64,000 bases of DNA, from positions 54,970-118,969 of the forward strand of contig JAWXTK010000002.1 in assembly GCA_044433645.1 (NCBI GenBank), in the 5' to 3' direction. Both the position numbers and the translations under genes were made by a program. The DNA comes from JAWXTK01 sp044433645 (GTDB lineage Bacteria > Bacteroidota > Bacteroidia > Bacteroidales > Rikenellaceae). The notes beneath the pieces are model-generated. The model did not search any database, was not told where the DNA came from, and saw only the letters and a list, made by a program, of their open reading frames with translations. Below are positions 35,537-42,716 of the stretch, piece after piece. Each line of letters opens with the position of its first letter. Positions within the stretch are counted from its first letter, which is position 1.

Positions 35537-36403
35537 TTAAGAGAAAATAATAGTCTTATTCATATAGGTTAGAATCTTACGCTCGATATGACGTTCTACG
35601 GCGCGAGAAAGAACAATTTTCTCAAGATCCCTACCCTTGTACACTAAACTCGCGATTGAATCACGATGAGAAATACGAACAATATCTTGCTCGATAATTG
35701 GTCCTGCATCTAAATCAGTTGTAACATAGTGGCTTGTAGCTCCAATAAGTTTAACTCCACGCTCGTGAGCTGCATGATAAGGCTTAGCACCAACAAATGC
35801 TGGCAGGAATGAGTGGTGAATATTTATAACATTATTAGGATAAGCTGCTATGAAATCACTACTTAAGATTTGCATATAACGTGCTAATACTATGAAGTTT
35901 ACATTATTTGATTTAAGTAATTCAATGGTTTTTTTCTCTTGCTCAGCCTTAGTGTCCTTGGTTATAGGAATATAATGATAAGGTATATCAAAACGCTTAG
36001 CCACAACCTCCATATCAGGATGATTGCTCACAATAAGAGGAATCTCAACATCCCAATCGCCAGCTGTATAGCGAGCCAACAAATCATAAATACAGTGAGA
36101 CATTTTAGACACAAAAATAGCCATACGTGGCTTCTCGTCGCTAAAATAAAGATTAAATTCTAGACCATACTTTGTAAAAAGACGTTGAAAAACCTTCTCA
36201 ATATTTTCTTTTGGTATGCTAAAACCTTTGAGTTCCCACTCTATGCGCATAAAAAACATCTTAGCCTCACGGTCTACGTGTTGATCTAGAGAAATAATAT
36301 TGCCCCCATTAGTGTTAATAAACTGGGTAGCAATAGCGATAATCCCCTCACGGTCAGGGCAATACATAAGCAGGGTTGCAGTAGTGTTGTTGTCTTGTTG
36401 CAT
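35537..36403 (-). CDS. purU: Formyltetrahydrofolate deformylase
   Basis: Hydrolyses 10-formyltetrahydrofolate to formate and tetrahydrofolate, balancing one-carbon pools and supplying formate for purine synthesis. The 288-residue protein has an N-terminal ACT-like domain (about 1-85: LLMYCPDREGIIAIATQFI) and a formyltransferase-type catalytic domain. The catalytic Asn-His pair is in NVINIHHSFLPAF and the Asp in TTDLDAGPIIEQD. It is monocistronic, with a -7 box at 36428-36435 that overlaps the U-tract of the upstream gene's terminator. Confidence 0.95.
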   Translation of the reverse strand: MQQDNNTTATLLMYCPDREGIIAIATQFINTNGGNIISLDQHVDREAKMFFMRIEWELKGFSIPKENIEKVFQRLFTKYGLEFNLYFSDEKPRMAIFVSKMSHCIYDLLARYTAGDWDVEIPLIVSNHPDMEVVAKRFDIPYHYIPITKDTKAEQEKKTIELLKSNNVNFIVLARYMQILSSDFIAAYPNNVINIHHSFLPAFVGAKPYHAAHERGVKLIGATSHYVTTDLDAGPIIEQDIVRISHRDSIASLVYKGRDLEKIVLSRAVERHIERKILTYMNKTIIFS

Positions 36404-36427
36404 AACTAAATAATTTGTTTTTGTCTA

Positions 36428-36435
36428 CAAATGTA
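36428..36435 (-). promoter_or_regulatory. Candidate -7 promoter box of purU
   Basis: The minus strand reads TACATTTG, an exact TAnnTTTG match, 25 nt before the purU start. It directly follows the T-run of the terminator at 36437-36476, so the -33 region would lie inside that hairpin sequence. Confidence 0.55.
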
Positions 36436-36436
36436 T

Positions 36437-36476
36437 AAAAAAATAAGCACTCTTACTAACAAGAGTGCTTATTTTT
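36437..36476 (-). terminator. Rho-independent terminator of the outer-membrane barrel gene
   Basis: A perfect 16-bp inverted repeat (36439-36454 and 36461-36476) with a 6-nt loop is followed on the minus strand by a run of seven T. It starts 10 nt after the stop of the gene ending at 36486. Confidence 0.9.
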
Positions 36477-36485
36477 TGTGATTTT

Positions 36486-39392
36486 TTAGAATCGGCCTCC
36501 GCCGCCGCCACCACCTGGGCCACGACCTCCACCGCGGCCTTCGCCACCACCCATACCGTCCATAGGAGGACCATCTGGGCGTTCGCCACGGCTGTTACGC
36601 ATTTGCTCACGCGCATCTTTATCTCCGAAACTACGAAGTGAGTACACAGCTTTAATCACTGCATAACGTCCTAACACCTCATTTGTTTGTGTTTGTGTGT
36701 AGTTTGTAGAAGAACTAACCGAGAAACTTTTGTTTTGGTCTAAGATATCATTAACACCTATACTTAGTTCAAGCAATTTTCTTTTTGTAAGTTTTGTTCC
36801 TAAGTAAGCGTTCAAAATTGTGTAATGTTCATCATAATTATCACCTATATAACCTGAGTAAGTTCCCGTAGCTGCAAAAGTCATAATTTTAAGGAAAGTA
36901 ATTTTGATTCTCATGCTTCCCGAGTGAGTCATATAAGCATCAAGCGAGTTGTCATAAGTGTTTCTAACCTCGGTATAACCACCATTATAACCAAGCGTAA
37001 AGTCCACATTCTCAGAGATATTACTACCTAAAACTAATCTATAAGTGTAGTAGTTTCCAGTTGAGAAAATACTTTTACCATTATAATAACTTGGAGTTTG
37101 AGTTAAACGATATGCAAGGCTCACATTAACATTAGAACTCAAGAAATTAAATGGAGTACCAAAACTCATATTAACACTAGCCTGGAAGTGTCCATTCATA
37201 TTAACCGGAACAGTCACCTCGGCTTTATCCTCAAGTGTAGCACCGTAAAGCTCATCGTTCACGCCACTGCTAACCGTGTAAGTTGAGTCTGTAATATAAT
37301 TATTTTCAAGAGAAGCACTCAAACCCATCATAAACGAACGACCTTTAGTTGTGCTTGTACGCATATATCTAAGGCTTGCTTTGTGAGTATAGGATGTTTT
37401 CAGATTGGCATTACCTGCTGTAACACTCTCTGTATTAGATATATCTGCCACAGTAGCTAGTTGAGTTACCGAAGGGTTGTCTGTCGATGAATTCAACGAC
37501 ACTCTTAGGTTATTCGTTTTATTCATTTTGTAAGTCAACATTGCATTGTACAAAATGTTGTGGAACGTATAAGTTGTTTTAGGGAACTCATTAGCCGTAG
37601 GATAAACTCTCTCTCCCGTAAGCATAGAGTTTTGGTAAGTACCCGTAGCATTAAGCATAACCTTATCTGTCATTACTTTAACGCTTGGTCCTATGTTGTG
37701 AGACATATAATTGCTGTAATATACACTAGAGTAATCATCCCAAAGATTTGTATGTTCCTCGTCATCATAAGAATATTTCTCAGACTCAGACTTATTGTAA
37801 GAGAACTTGTAGTTCATCGCAATAAAAGTAGTTGTAGAAATTGGCTCATTGTAAGTCATGCTACCACTTACTTTTAGTGATCTAGTGTCAGTAGTTACAT
37901 CTTGGAAAACATCCAAAGTATCAGGCTCTGTTGAAGAATAATATTCAACATAATCTTTATCTGACCAAGAATCTTTATCGTTTTTAGACATAGTAGCGCT
38001 CAAACTAGCCGACAAGTTACGACCTGGTTTCTCAAACTTAGTTCTATAATATAAGTTACCCGAGATATTGTAACCATTATTTTCACTCTCACTCTTATTA
38101 ATGATATTGTTCAACACAGCTGCAAAATCACCTGTTTCTGCATTCACATAATTTATTAATTGATCTGAAGCACTTGTTGAAGAGTAATCTTGATAAGTAA
38201 CGCTAGGACGGAAAGTAAGTTGATTATTATCGTCGATTTTGTATTTCATCACAGCATTTAATCTGTGATTCATATTACTATTATATGATTTTGTGGTATT
38301 GTAGTAATCTTTCCACCAGTAATTGCTATCAACGCTATCAGCTACATAATCTCTGTTTGTGATTGCCGTGTTATCAGTTTGAGTGAAGTTAAAGAAATAA
38401 CTACCTTGAAGGTCTACTTTTTTGCCAAATTCTTCGCTGTAGTTAAGCCCCGTAGCTATCACCTCAGAGATACCTTTTGATTTACCTACCGTGCTGTTAC
38501 CCCTAGATTTTTTTCCTTTACTTCCATTTGTAGCACCCAAGATATCGTCTGTCGAGAAGTTTTGAACATTCAGATTATTAGCCTGAGCTAGCAAAGTAAT
38601 ACGTCGTTTTGAGTTAAAAAAGTTAACCGTTGCACCACCATAATATTTATCAGGATAACCATATTGAGCAGTAAATTTACCAAATTTACCGACCCTCATA
38701 TTCTTTTTAGTCACGATATTCATCGCCTTATAGCTCTCGCCATCGTCTATACCTGTAAATTCTGCGTTGTCGCTCATTTTGTCAAGTATCTCGATTTTGT
38801 CTACCATCATAGCAGGTAAATTTTTGATAGCTGTGGTTACGTCATTTCCAAAAAATTCTTTGCCATCAACAAAAACTTTCTCAACTGTCTCACCTTGAGC
38901 CTCTACCCCATCGTCAGTTACAACGATACCAGGCATTTTAGCGATAAGTCCATCTACTTCAACGTCGTCTGCTACCTTGTAAGCATCTGCATTATATATA
39001 ATGGTATCGCCATTTAGTGATGTCCTCATAGCTTGAACCTCCATAACAACCTCATCAATCGCAGTTGCTTTAGGTGTCATTTTAATAATAGGAACTTGAA
39101 CCTTATCTTGGTCAACATTAATGACTTGCGTGTAGTCATCTAAACCTAAGAATGAGGCCTTTAGTTGGTAAGTTCCATAGGTTAAGTTCATAGAGAATTT
39201 ACCACTTAACACCGACGAAACATAAATTTTGTTTTCAGGATTGTTTACCTCGACAAACTCAACAACAGCCCCAACCAAAAATTCGCTCGTCGACGTGTCG
39301 TAAAGTATTCCCGAGACCAACCCTTTTTTTTGTGTCTGCGCCATAGCACTCAGGGACAAAACACAACAAAGAATTAATAGAAGTTTTTTCAT
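36486..39392 (-). CDS. Outer-membrane beta-barrel protein, TonB-receptor-like, with Gly-rich tail
   Basis: Large outer-membrane barrel of the Bacteroidota type, substrate unknown. The 968-residue protein has a signal peptide (1-18, cut near SAMAQ) and a CarboxypepD-regulatory-like domain (about 25-105: GILYDTSTSEFLVGAVVEFV). A plug-like domain follows (about 110-230: DGLIAKMPGIVVTDDGV, FVDGKEFFGNDVTTAIKNLP), then many amphipathic strands to RYAVIKAVYSLRSFG. The family resembles OMP_b-brl_3 and not classic SusC. After the last strand is a Gly/Arg/Pro-rich tail (about 932-968) ending in GGGGRF. A sensor kinase/LytTR pair lies directly upstream and may control it. Confidence 0.85.
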   Translation of the reverse strand: MKKLLLILCCVLSLSAMAQTQKKGLVSGILYDTSTSEFLVGAVVEFVEVNNPENKIYVSSVLSGKFSMNLTYGTYQLKASFLGLDDYTQVINVDQDKVQVPIIKMTPKATAIDEVVMEVQAMRTSLNGDTIIYNADAYKVADDVEVDGLIAKMPGIVVTDDGVEAQGETVEKVFVDGKEFFGNDVTTAIKNLPAMMVDKIEILDKMSDNAEFTGIDDGESYKAMNIVTKKNMRVGKFGKFTAQYGYPDKYYGGATVNFFNSKRRITLLAQANNLNVQNFSTDDILGATNGSKGKKSRGNSTVGKSKGISEVIATGLNYSEEFGKKVDLQGSYFFNFTQTDNTAITNRDYVADSVDSNYWWKDYYNTTKSYNSNMNHRLNAVMKYKIDDNNQLTFRPSVTYQDYSSTSASDQLINYVNAETGDFAAVLNNIINKSESENNGYNISGNLYYRTKFEKPGRNLSASLSATMSKNDKDSWSDKDYVEYYSSTEPDTLDVFQDVTTDTRSLKVSGSMTYNEPISTTTFIAMNYKFSYNKSESEKYSYDDEEHTNLWDDYSSVYYSNYMSHNIGPSVKVMTDKVMLNATGTYQNSMLTGERVYPTANEFPKTTYTFHNILYNAMLTYKMNKTNNLRVSLNSSTDNPSVTQLATVADISNTESVTAGNANLKTSYTHKASLRYMRTSTTKGRSFMMGLSASLENNYITDSTYTVSSGVNDELYGATLEDKAEVTVPVNMNGHFQASVNMSFGTPFNFLSSNVNVSLAYRLTQTPSYYNGKSIFSTGNYYTYRLVLGSNISENVDFTLGYNGGYTEVRNTYDNSLDAYMTHSGSMRIKITFLKIMTFAATGTYSGYIGDNYDEHYTILNAYLGTKLTKRKLLELSIGVNDILDQNKSFSVSSSTNYTQTQTNEVLGRYAVIKAVYSLRSFGDKDAREQMRNSRGERPDGPPMDGMGGGEGRGGGRGPGGGGGGGRF

Positions 39393-39422
39393 ATATACAT
39401 ATTAAAAGTTATTATCTTAATG

Positions 39423-39430
39423 TAAAGATA
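39423..39430 (-). promoter_or_regulatory. Weak -7 box before the outer-membrane barrel gene
   Basis: The minus strand reads TATCTTTA, one mismatch from TAnnTTTG, 31 nt before the start codon. The 110-nt gap to the LytTR gene is the only space for an independent promoter or a LytTR binding site; no clear paired direct repeats were recognised. Confidence 0.35.
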
Positions 39431-39502
39431 ATATAAACTAATAAAATTTAATATATATATAAGGTGAAAGGGATAAATTGAGGGGTGAAGTGACTTTTGC
39501 AG

Positions 39503-40261
39503 CTAATTTTGCAGCCATTTTTTAAACTCAGGTACTCTAAGCTTGCTGATAATTATATCCTCAGGCTCTTTGCGCAGGGTTTTTAGCTTTAGCCTACTGC
39601 CAGTCCAAACCAAAACTTCGTTGATGCATTTTCGCGCAACAATAAATTGTCTGTTAGCTCTGAAAAAATCTTGAGTATTTAATTTTTTCATAAGGTGTTC
39701 TAAAGTAAAGTTTAAGACATAGGTTTTATTATCAAATGTATGTGCTGTAACCTGTTCATTTGAGGTATATAAAAATGCTATATCATTGATACTTAAAGTG
39801 ATTATCTTATCTTTTACTTGAAGTAAAAAATTCTTCTTTTCTTCTTCTTCCTGCTCAAGCATTTCCTTTACTTTATTTACATAATTTTGCTTGTCGTTTT
39901 GCGAAAAATTCTGCCATTTGGCGATAGCTCTTTTCAGCTCTTGCTCATGCAAAGGCTTGAGTAAATAATCTATACTATTAACAGCAAATGCCTTGAGTGC
40001 ATATTCATCATAGGCCGTAGTGAAAATTATAGGCGCATGGATATCAACCTTAGTAAAAATATTAAACGCATTCCCATCAGCTAAATTTATATCCATAAAA
40101 ATCAAATCCAACGAAGTGTTAACTTTCAGAAAATCAACACTTTGCGTTACAGATTCGCACACAGCAACATCGTCTATTTCATCACCTAAAATAGTTTTAA
40201 GCATACTATATAAATTGTCTCTAGCAGCCGTTTCGTCCTCTATAATCAATATTTTATACAT
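39503..40261 (-). CDS. LytTR-family response regulator
   Basis: Transcriptional regulator of a two-component system. The 252-residue protein has a receiver domain (1-118) with the acidic pair in IIEDE, phospho-acceptor Asp57 in LIFMDINL and the conserved Lys in DYLLKPLHE. A Glu/Lys-rich linker (about 128-145) and a LytTR DNA-binding domain (about 150-250: LYTSNEQVTAHTF, FFRANRQFIVARKCINEV) follow. It lies 5 nt after the sensor kinase gene. The downstream barrel gene is the natural candidate target. Confidence 0.93.
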   Translation of the reverse strand: MYKILIIEDETAARDNLYSMLKTILGDEIDDVAVCESVTQSVDFLKVNTSLDLIFMDINLADGNAFNIFTKVDIHAPIIFTTAYDEYALKAFAVNSIDYLLKPLHEQELKRAIAKWQNFSQNDKQNYVNKVKEMLEQEEEEKKNFLLQVKDKIITLSINDIAFLYTSNEQVTAHTFDNKTYVLNFTLEHLMKKLNTQDFFRANRQFIVARKCINEVLVWTGSRLKLKTLRKEPEDIIISKLRVPEFKKWLQN

Positions 40262-40266
40262 AGTTT

Positions 40267-41334
40267 TTAATCTATCAAAGGGAGTTTTACAGTAAATACT
40301 TCGTCCTGATTAACAACCTCTATATCCTTATTAATCAATAATTTATATCTCAGCGACATATTTTCAAGCCCTATGCCCATACCCGAGGCCTGCTCAATTT
40401 TGGCTCTTATAGGATTAGAAACACACAAATAACCATCATCAACATAAATAGAAATAACTAGTTTTTTATCCGAAGATATCACATTATGCTTAACTGCATT
40501 TTCAATCAATGGCTGCAAAGACATAGATGCTAACTTCTTGTTATATAAACTATTATCTATGTTTATTTCAATTAATAGTTTATCTTGATAACGTATCTCA
40601 TGCAAGTATTTATAGCTCTCCATAAAGCTTAATTCCTTACCTAGAGAAATCAATCCCTGCTGACCATTTTTGAGAATATACCTAAAGGTGTCCGACAAAT
40701 TATCAATATAATCTAGTGCCTTAACTTTATTGTCAGTTCTAACCAACATACTCAGAGAATTTAGTGAATTAAAAAAGAAATGAGGGTTAAATTGGCTCAC
40801 CAACATATCATATCTATTCTCTGTATTTTCATTTTTAAGTTGCTCATTCTCAAGCATTATGCGCTGTTTATCATTGTTTGACTTATATAATCTAGCATAC
40901 ATAGAGGCCACAACCAGCAGAAAAAAAGACTTAAGCGCCTGCGTAGGATTTATCGCTCGCCTAGACTGAAACGTAAAAATCTCATTACTTCTAACCGACG
41001 AAGGCGATAATTGATAAAATATCACAGAAATTGCAGTACAAAGCAATATTCTATCCCAAAATCTATAGTTTTCACTATCCATATCATAGAAAAGAATAAG
41101 CAGCAAACCATAAGAAATTATCATGTAATACACAACTTGATATAGCACAATCTGCGCTATAGAAACAACAGGTTCAGTAGCAGAAGAAGATCCTCTACCC
41201 CCACCAACTCCCTGAAGTATAACCTCGGAATTCTGTATCCACATAAAGAAATACGAGAAGTTTATAACCAAACTTATCGCAAGTGCAATCATCAGATTTA
41301 TAAGCAGTAAGCGCCTTTTACCTAAACCTATCAT
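40267..41334 (-). CDS. LytS-like sensor histidine kinase
   Basis: Inner-membrane sensor kinase of the His_kinase (LytS/YehU) type. The 355-residue protein has about four membrane segments (near 9-31, 59-83, 94-111 and 133-150). A predicted periplasmic loop at 34-57 contains GVGGGRGSSSATEP. The phospho-acceptor is His185 in SQFNPHFFFNSLNSLSML. The ATP-binding part has SLQPLIENAVKHNV and ends in GMGIGLENMSLRY. It is followed immediately by its LytTR partner. The Gly/Arg-rich loop resembles the tail of the neighbouring outer-membrane protein. Confidence 0.93.
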   Translation of the reverse strand: MIGLGKRRLLLINLMIALAISLVINFSYFFMWIQNSEVILQGVGGGRGSSSATEPVVSIAQIVLYQVVYYMIISYGLLLILFYDMDSENYRFWDRILLCTAISVIFYQLSPSSVRSNEIFTFQSRRAINPTQALKSFFLLVVASMYARLYKSNNDKQRIMLENEQLKNENTENRYDMLVSQFNPHFFFNSLNSLSMLVRTDNKVKALDYIDNLSDTFRYILKNGQQGLISLGKELSFMESYKYLHEIRYQDKLLIEINIDNSLYNKKLASMSLQPLIENAVKHNVISSDKKLVISIYVDDGYLCVSNPIRAKIEQASGMGIGLENMSLRYKLLINKDIEVVNQDEVFTVKLPLID

Positions 41335-41343
41335 TTATATAAA

Positions 41344-41856
41344 CTATTTATACCACTCGGCATACATTTCATATCCCTTAGCAGTTCTTTCTATCACATT
41401 TTTTTTCTGCTCCTCGCTCACTTCTTTCACTCTTTTGGCAGGTACTCCAGCATAAACACCATAAGGTTCTAACACGCTATTTGACAACACCAAAGCATTA
41501 GCTGCAATTATGCAACCCTCGCCAACGACAGCATTATCCAAAATCGTAGCCCCCATGCCTATCAGACAATGATTACAAATTTTAGCACCATGCACCGTAG
41601 CATTATGCCCAACAGAGACGTAATCGCCAATTTCAGTCACTGACCTCTGATAAAGAGTGTGCACAACAGCATTATCTTGAATATTTGTGTGGCTACCAAT
41701 TTTTATGGTATTAACATCACCACGCAACACGGCGCCATACCAAATACTCGACTCAGCACCTATGCTTACATCACCAATAATTACAGCTGTTTCGGCCAAG
41801 AAAACATTGTCTCCAATCTCGGGCTTAAAGCCTCTTAAATCTTTAATTATTGCCAT
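41344..41856 (-). CDS. Gamma-carbonic-anhydrase-like hexapeptide protein (YrdA/CaiE type)
   Basis: Left-handed beta-helix protein of the gamma-carbonic anhydrase superfamily; the physiological reaction is often unproven. The 170-residue protein shows repeated hexapeptides. Metal-ligand histidines lie in DNAVVHTLYQ and VGHNATVHGAKI. The C-terminal helix has EEQKKNVIERTAKGYEMYA. The start overlaps the mazG stop by one base (TAATG on the minus strand), and the kinase gene follows after 9 nt, so it is part of the mazG-kinase-regulator transcript. Confidence 0.88.
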   Translation of the reverse strand: MAIIKDLRGFKPEIGDNVFLAETAVIIGDVSIGAESSIWYGAVLRGDVNTIKIGSHTNIQDNAVVHTLYQRSVTEIGDYVSVGHNATVHGAKICNHCLIGMGATILDNAVVGEGCIIAANALVLSNSVLEPYGVYAGVPAKRVKEVSEEQKKNVIERTAKGYEMYAEWYK

Positions 41857-42638
41857 TATTTTTTTTCTTTTTGTTTAGCTTCACACCACATTTGCTCTAG
41901 CTCAGAGAGCGAAATATCTTTCATCGAACGCTCTGATTCACTGCTCTTTAACTCAACGTAGTTAAACCTTTGGATGAACTTCTTATTACACGACGAGAGC
42001 GCAGCCTCAGGGTCAACTTTATATAATCTAGCAGCATTAATCAGTGCAAAAAATAAGTCGCCGAATTCATCCTGCATATTCTTTTGATTATCGTCCTTGA
42101 TTTCCTGCTCTATCTCCAAAATTTCCTCTTTCACCTTATCCCAAACATCTTCTTTTTTCTCCCAATCAAAGCCTGCGTTAGCTGCTTTTTGGCCTATTCT
42201 TAGCGCTTTCACCATAGCTGGCATTCCATCAGGAACACCCGACATCACACCTTTTTTTCGGCCAACTTCTTTTTGTTTTAGCTGCTCCCATGACTCAGAC
42301 ACCTGGCCTGCATTTAAAGCCTCTGCATCTCCATAAACATGAGGGTGACGATATATAAGCTTATCACACAAGCTATTAGCTACGTCTGATATATCAAATT
42401 CACCAAGTTGCTCAGCGATTTTAGAATAAAAAACTATGTGCAACAACACATCGCCCAGCTCTTTTTTTATCTCGCTCATATCCTTATCAGCAATAGCGTC
42501 CATAAGTTCATAAACCTCTTCTATGGTGTTATTCTTCAAAGAATCAAAGGTTTGCACTCTATCCCAAGGGCATTTTTCTCTCAACTCATCCATCACATTA
42601 AGCAAACGCTCAAATGCCTTTAATTTATTTTCCAACAT
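41856..42638 (-). CDS. mazG: Nucleoside triphosphate pyrophosphohydrolase MazG
   Basis: Hydrolyses (d)NTPs to monophosphates and pyrophosphate, a house-cleaning role; in E. coli it also affects ppGpp. The chosen ATG at 42638 gives 260 residues and begins MLENKLKAFERLLNVMDELR. A TTG at 42662 would add 8 residues but lies inside the -7 promoter box and is rejected. Two tandem MazG folds are visible: CPWDRVQTFDSLKNNTIEEV with EELGD-like KKELGDVLLH, and later ELEIEQEIKDDN-like acidic helices with DEFGDLFFALIN. It heads the mazG-YrdA-like-kinase-LytTR transcript. Confidence 0.94.
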   Translation of the reverse strand: MLENKLKAFERLLNVMDELREKCPWDRVQTFDSLKNNTIEEVYELMDAIADKDMSEIKKELGDVLLHIVFYSKIAEQLGEFDISDVANSLCDKLIYRHPHVYGDAEALNAGQVSESWEQLKQKEVGRKKGVMSGVPDGMPAMVKALRIGQKAANAGFDWEKKEDVWDKVKEEILEIEQEIKDDNQKNMQDEFGDLFFALINAARLYKVDPEAALSSCNKKFIQRFNYVELKSSESERSMKDISLSELEQMWCEAKQKEKK

Positions 42639-42659
42639 TTTAATATAAATTATTTTAGA

Positions 42660-42667
42660 CAAAGATA
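42660..42667 (-). promoter_or_regulatory. -7 promoter box of the mazG operon
   Basis: The minus strand reads TATCTTTG, an exact consensus match, 22 nt before the mazG ATG. It is the mirror image of the glmS box at 42688-42695, with 20 bp between them. Confidence 0.65.
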
Positions 42668-42687
42668 ATATTTTCCAACTAAAATTG

Positions 42688-42695
42688 TATCTTTG
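42688..42695 (+). promoter_or_regulatory. -7 promoter box of glmS
   Basis: TATCTTTG is an exact TAnnTTTG match 21 nt before the glmS ATG. It is identical in inverted orientation to the mazG box, so the two promoters face away from each other across 20 bp. Confidence 0.65.
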
Positions 42696-42716
42696 CGTTA
42701 AATTAAAAGCAAAATT

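Noticed and set aside
36425..36616. 63-residue minus-strand ORF in another frame over the Gly-rich tail of the outer-membrane gene
   Set aside because: Its Val/Ala-rich sequence is the frame-shifted reading of the repetitive Gly codons; the barrel frame is clearly the coding one.
42639..42662. TTG start giving a longer MazG
   Set aside because: The TTG overlaps the TATCTTTG promoter box, and the internal ATG at 42638 matches the family start.
42696..42716. glmS ribozyme upstream of glmS
   Set aside because: Only about 21 nt separate the promoter box and the start codon, far too short for the ribozyme, which is also not expected in this phylum.
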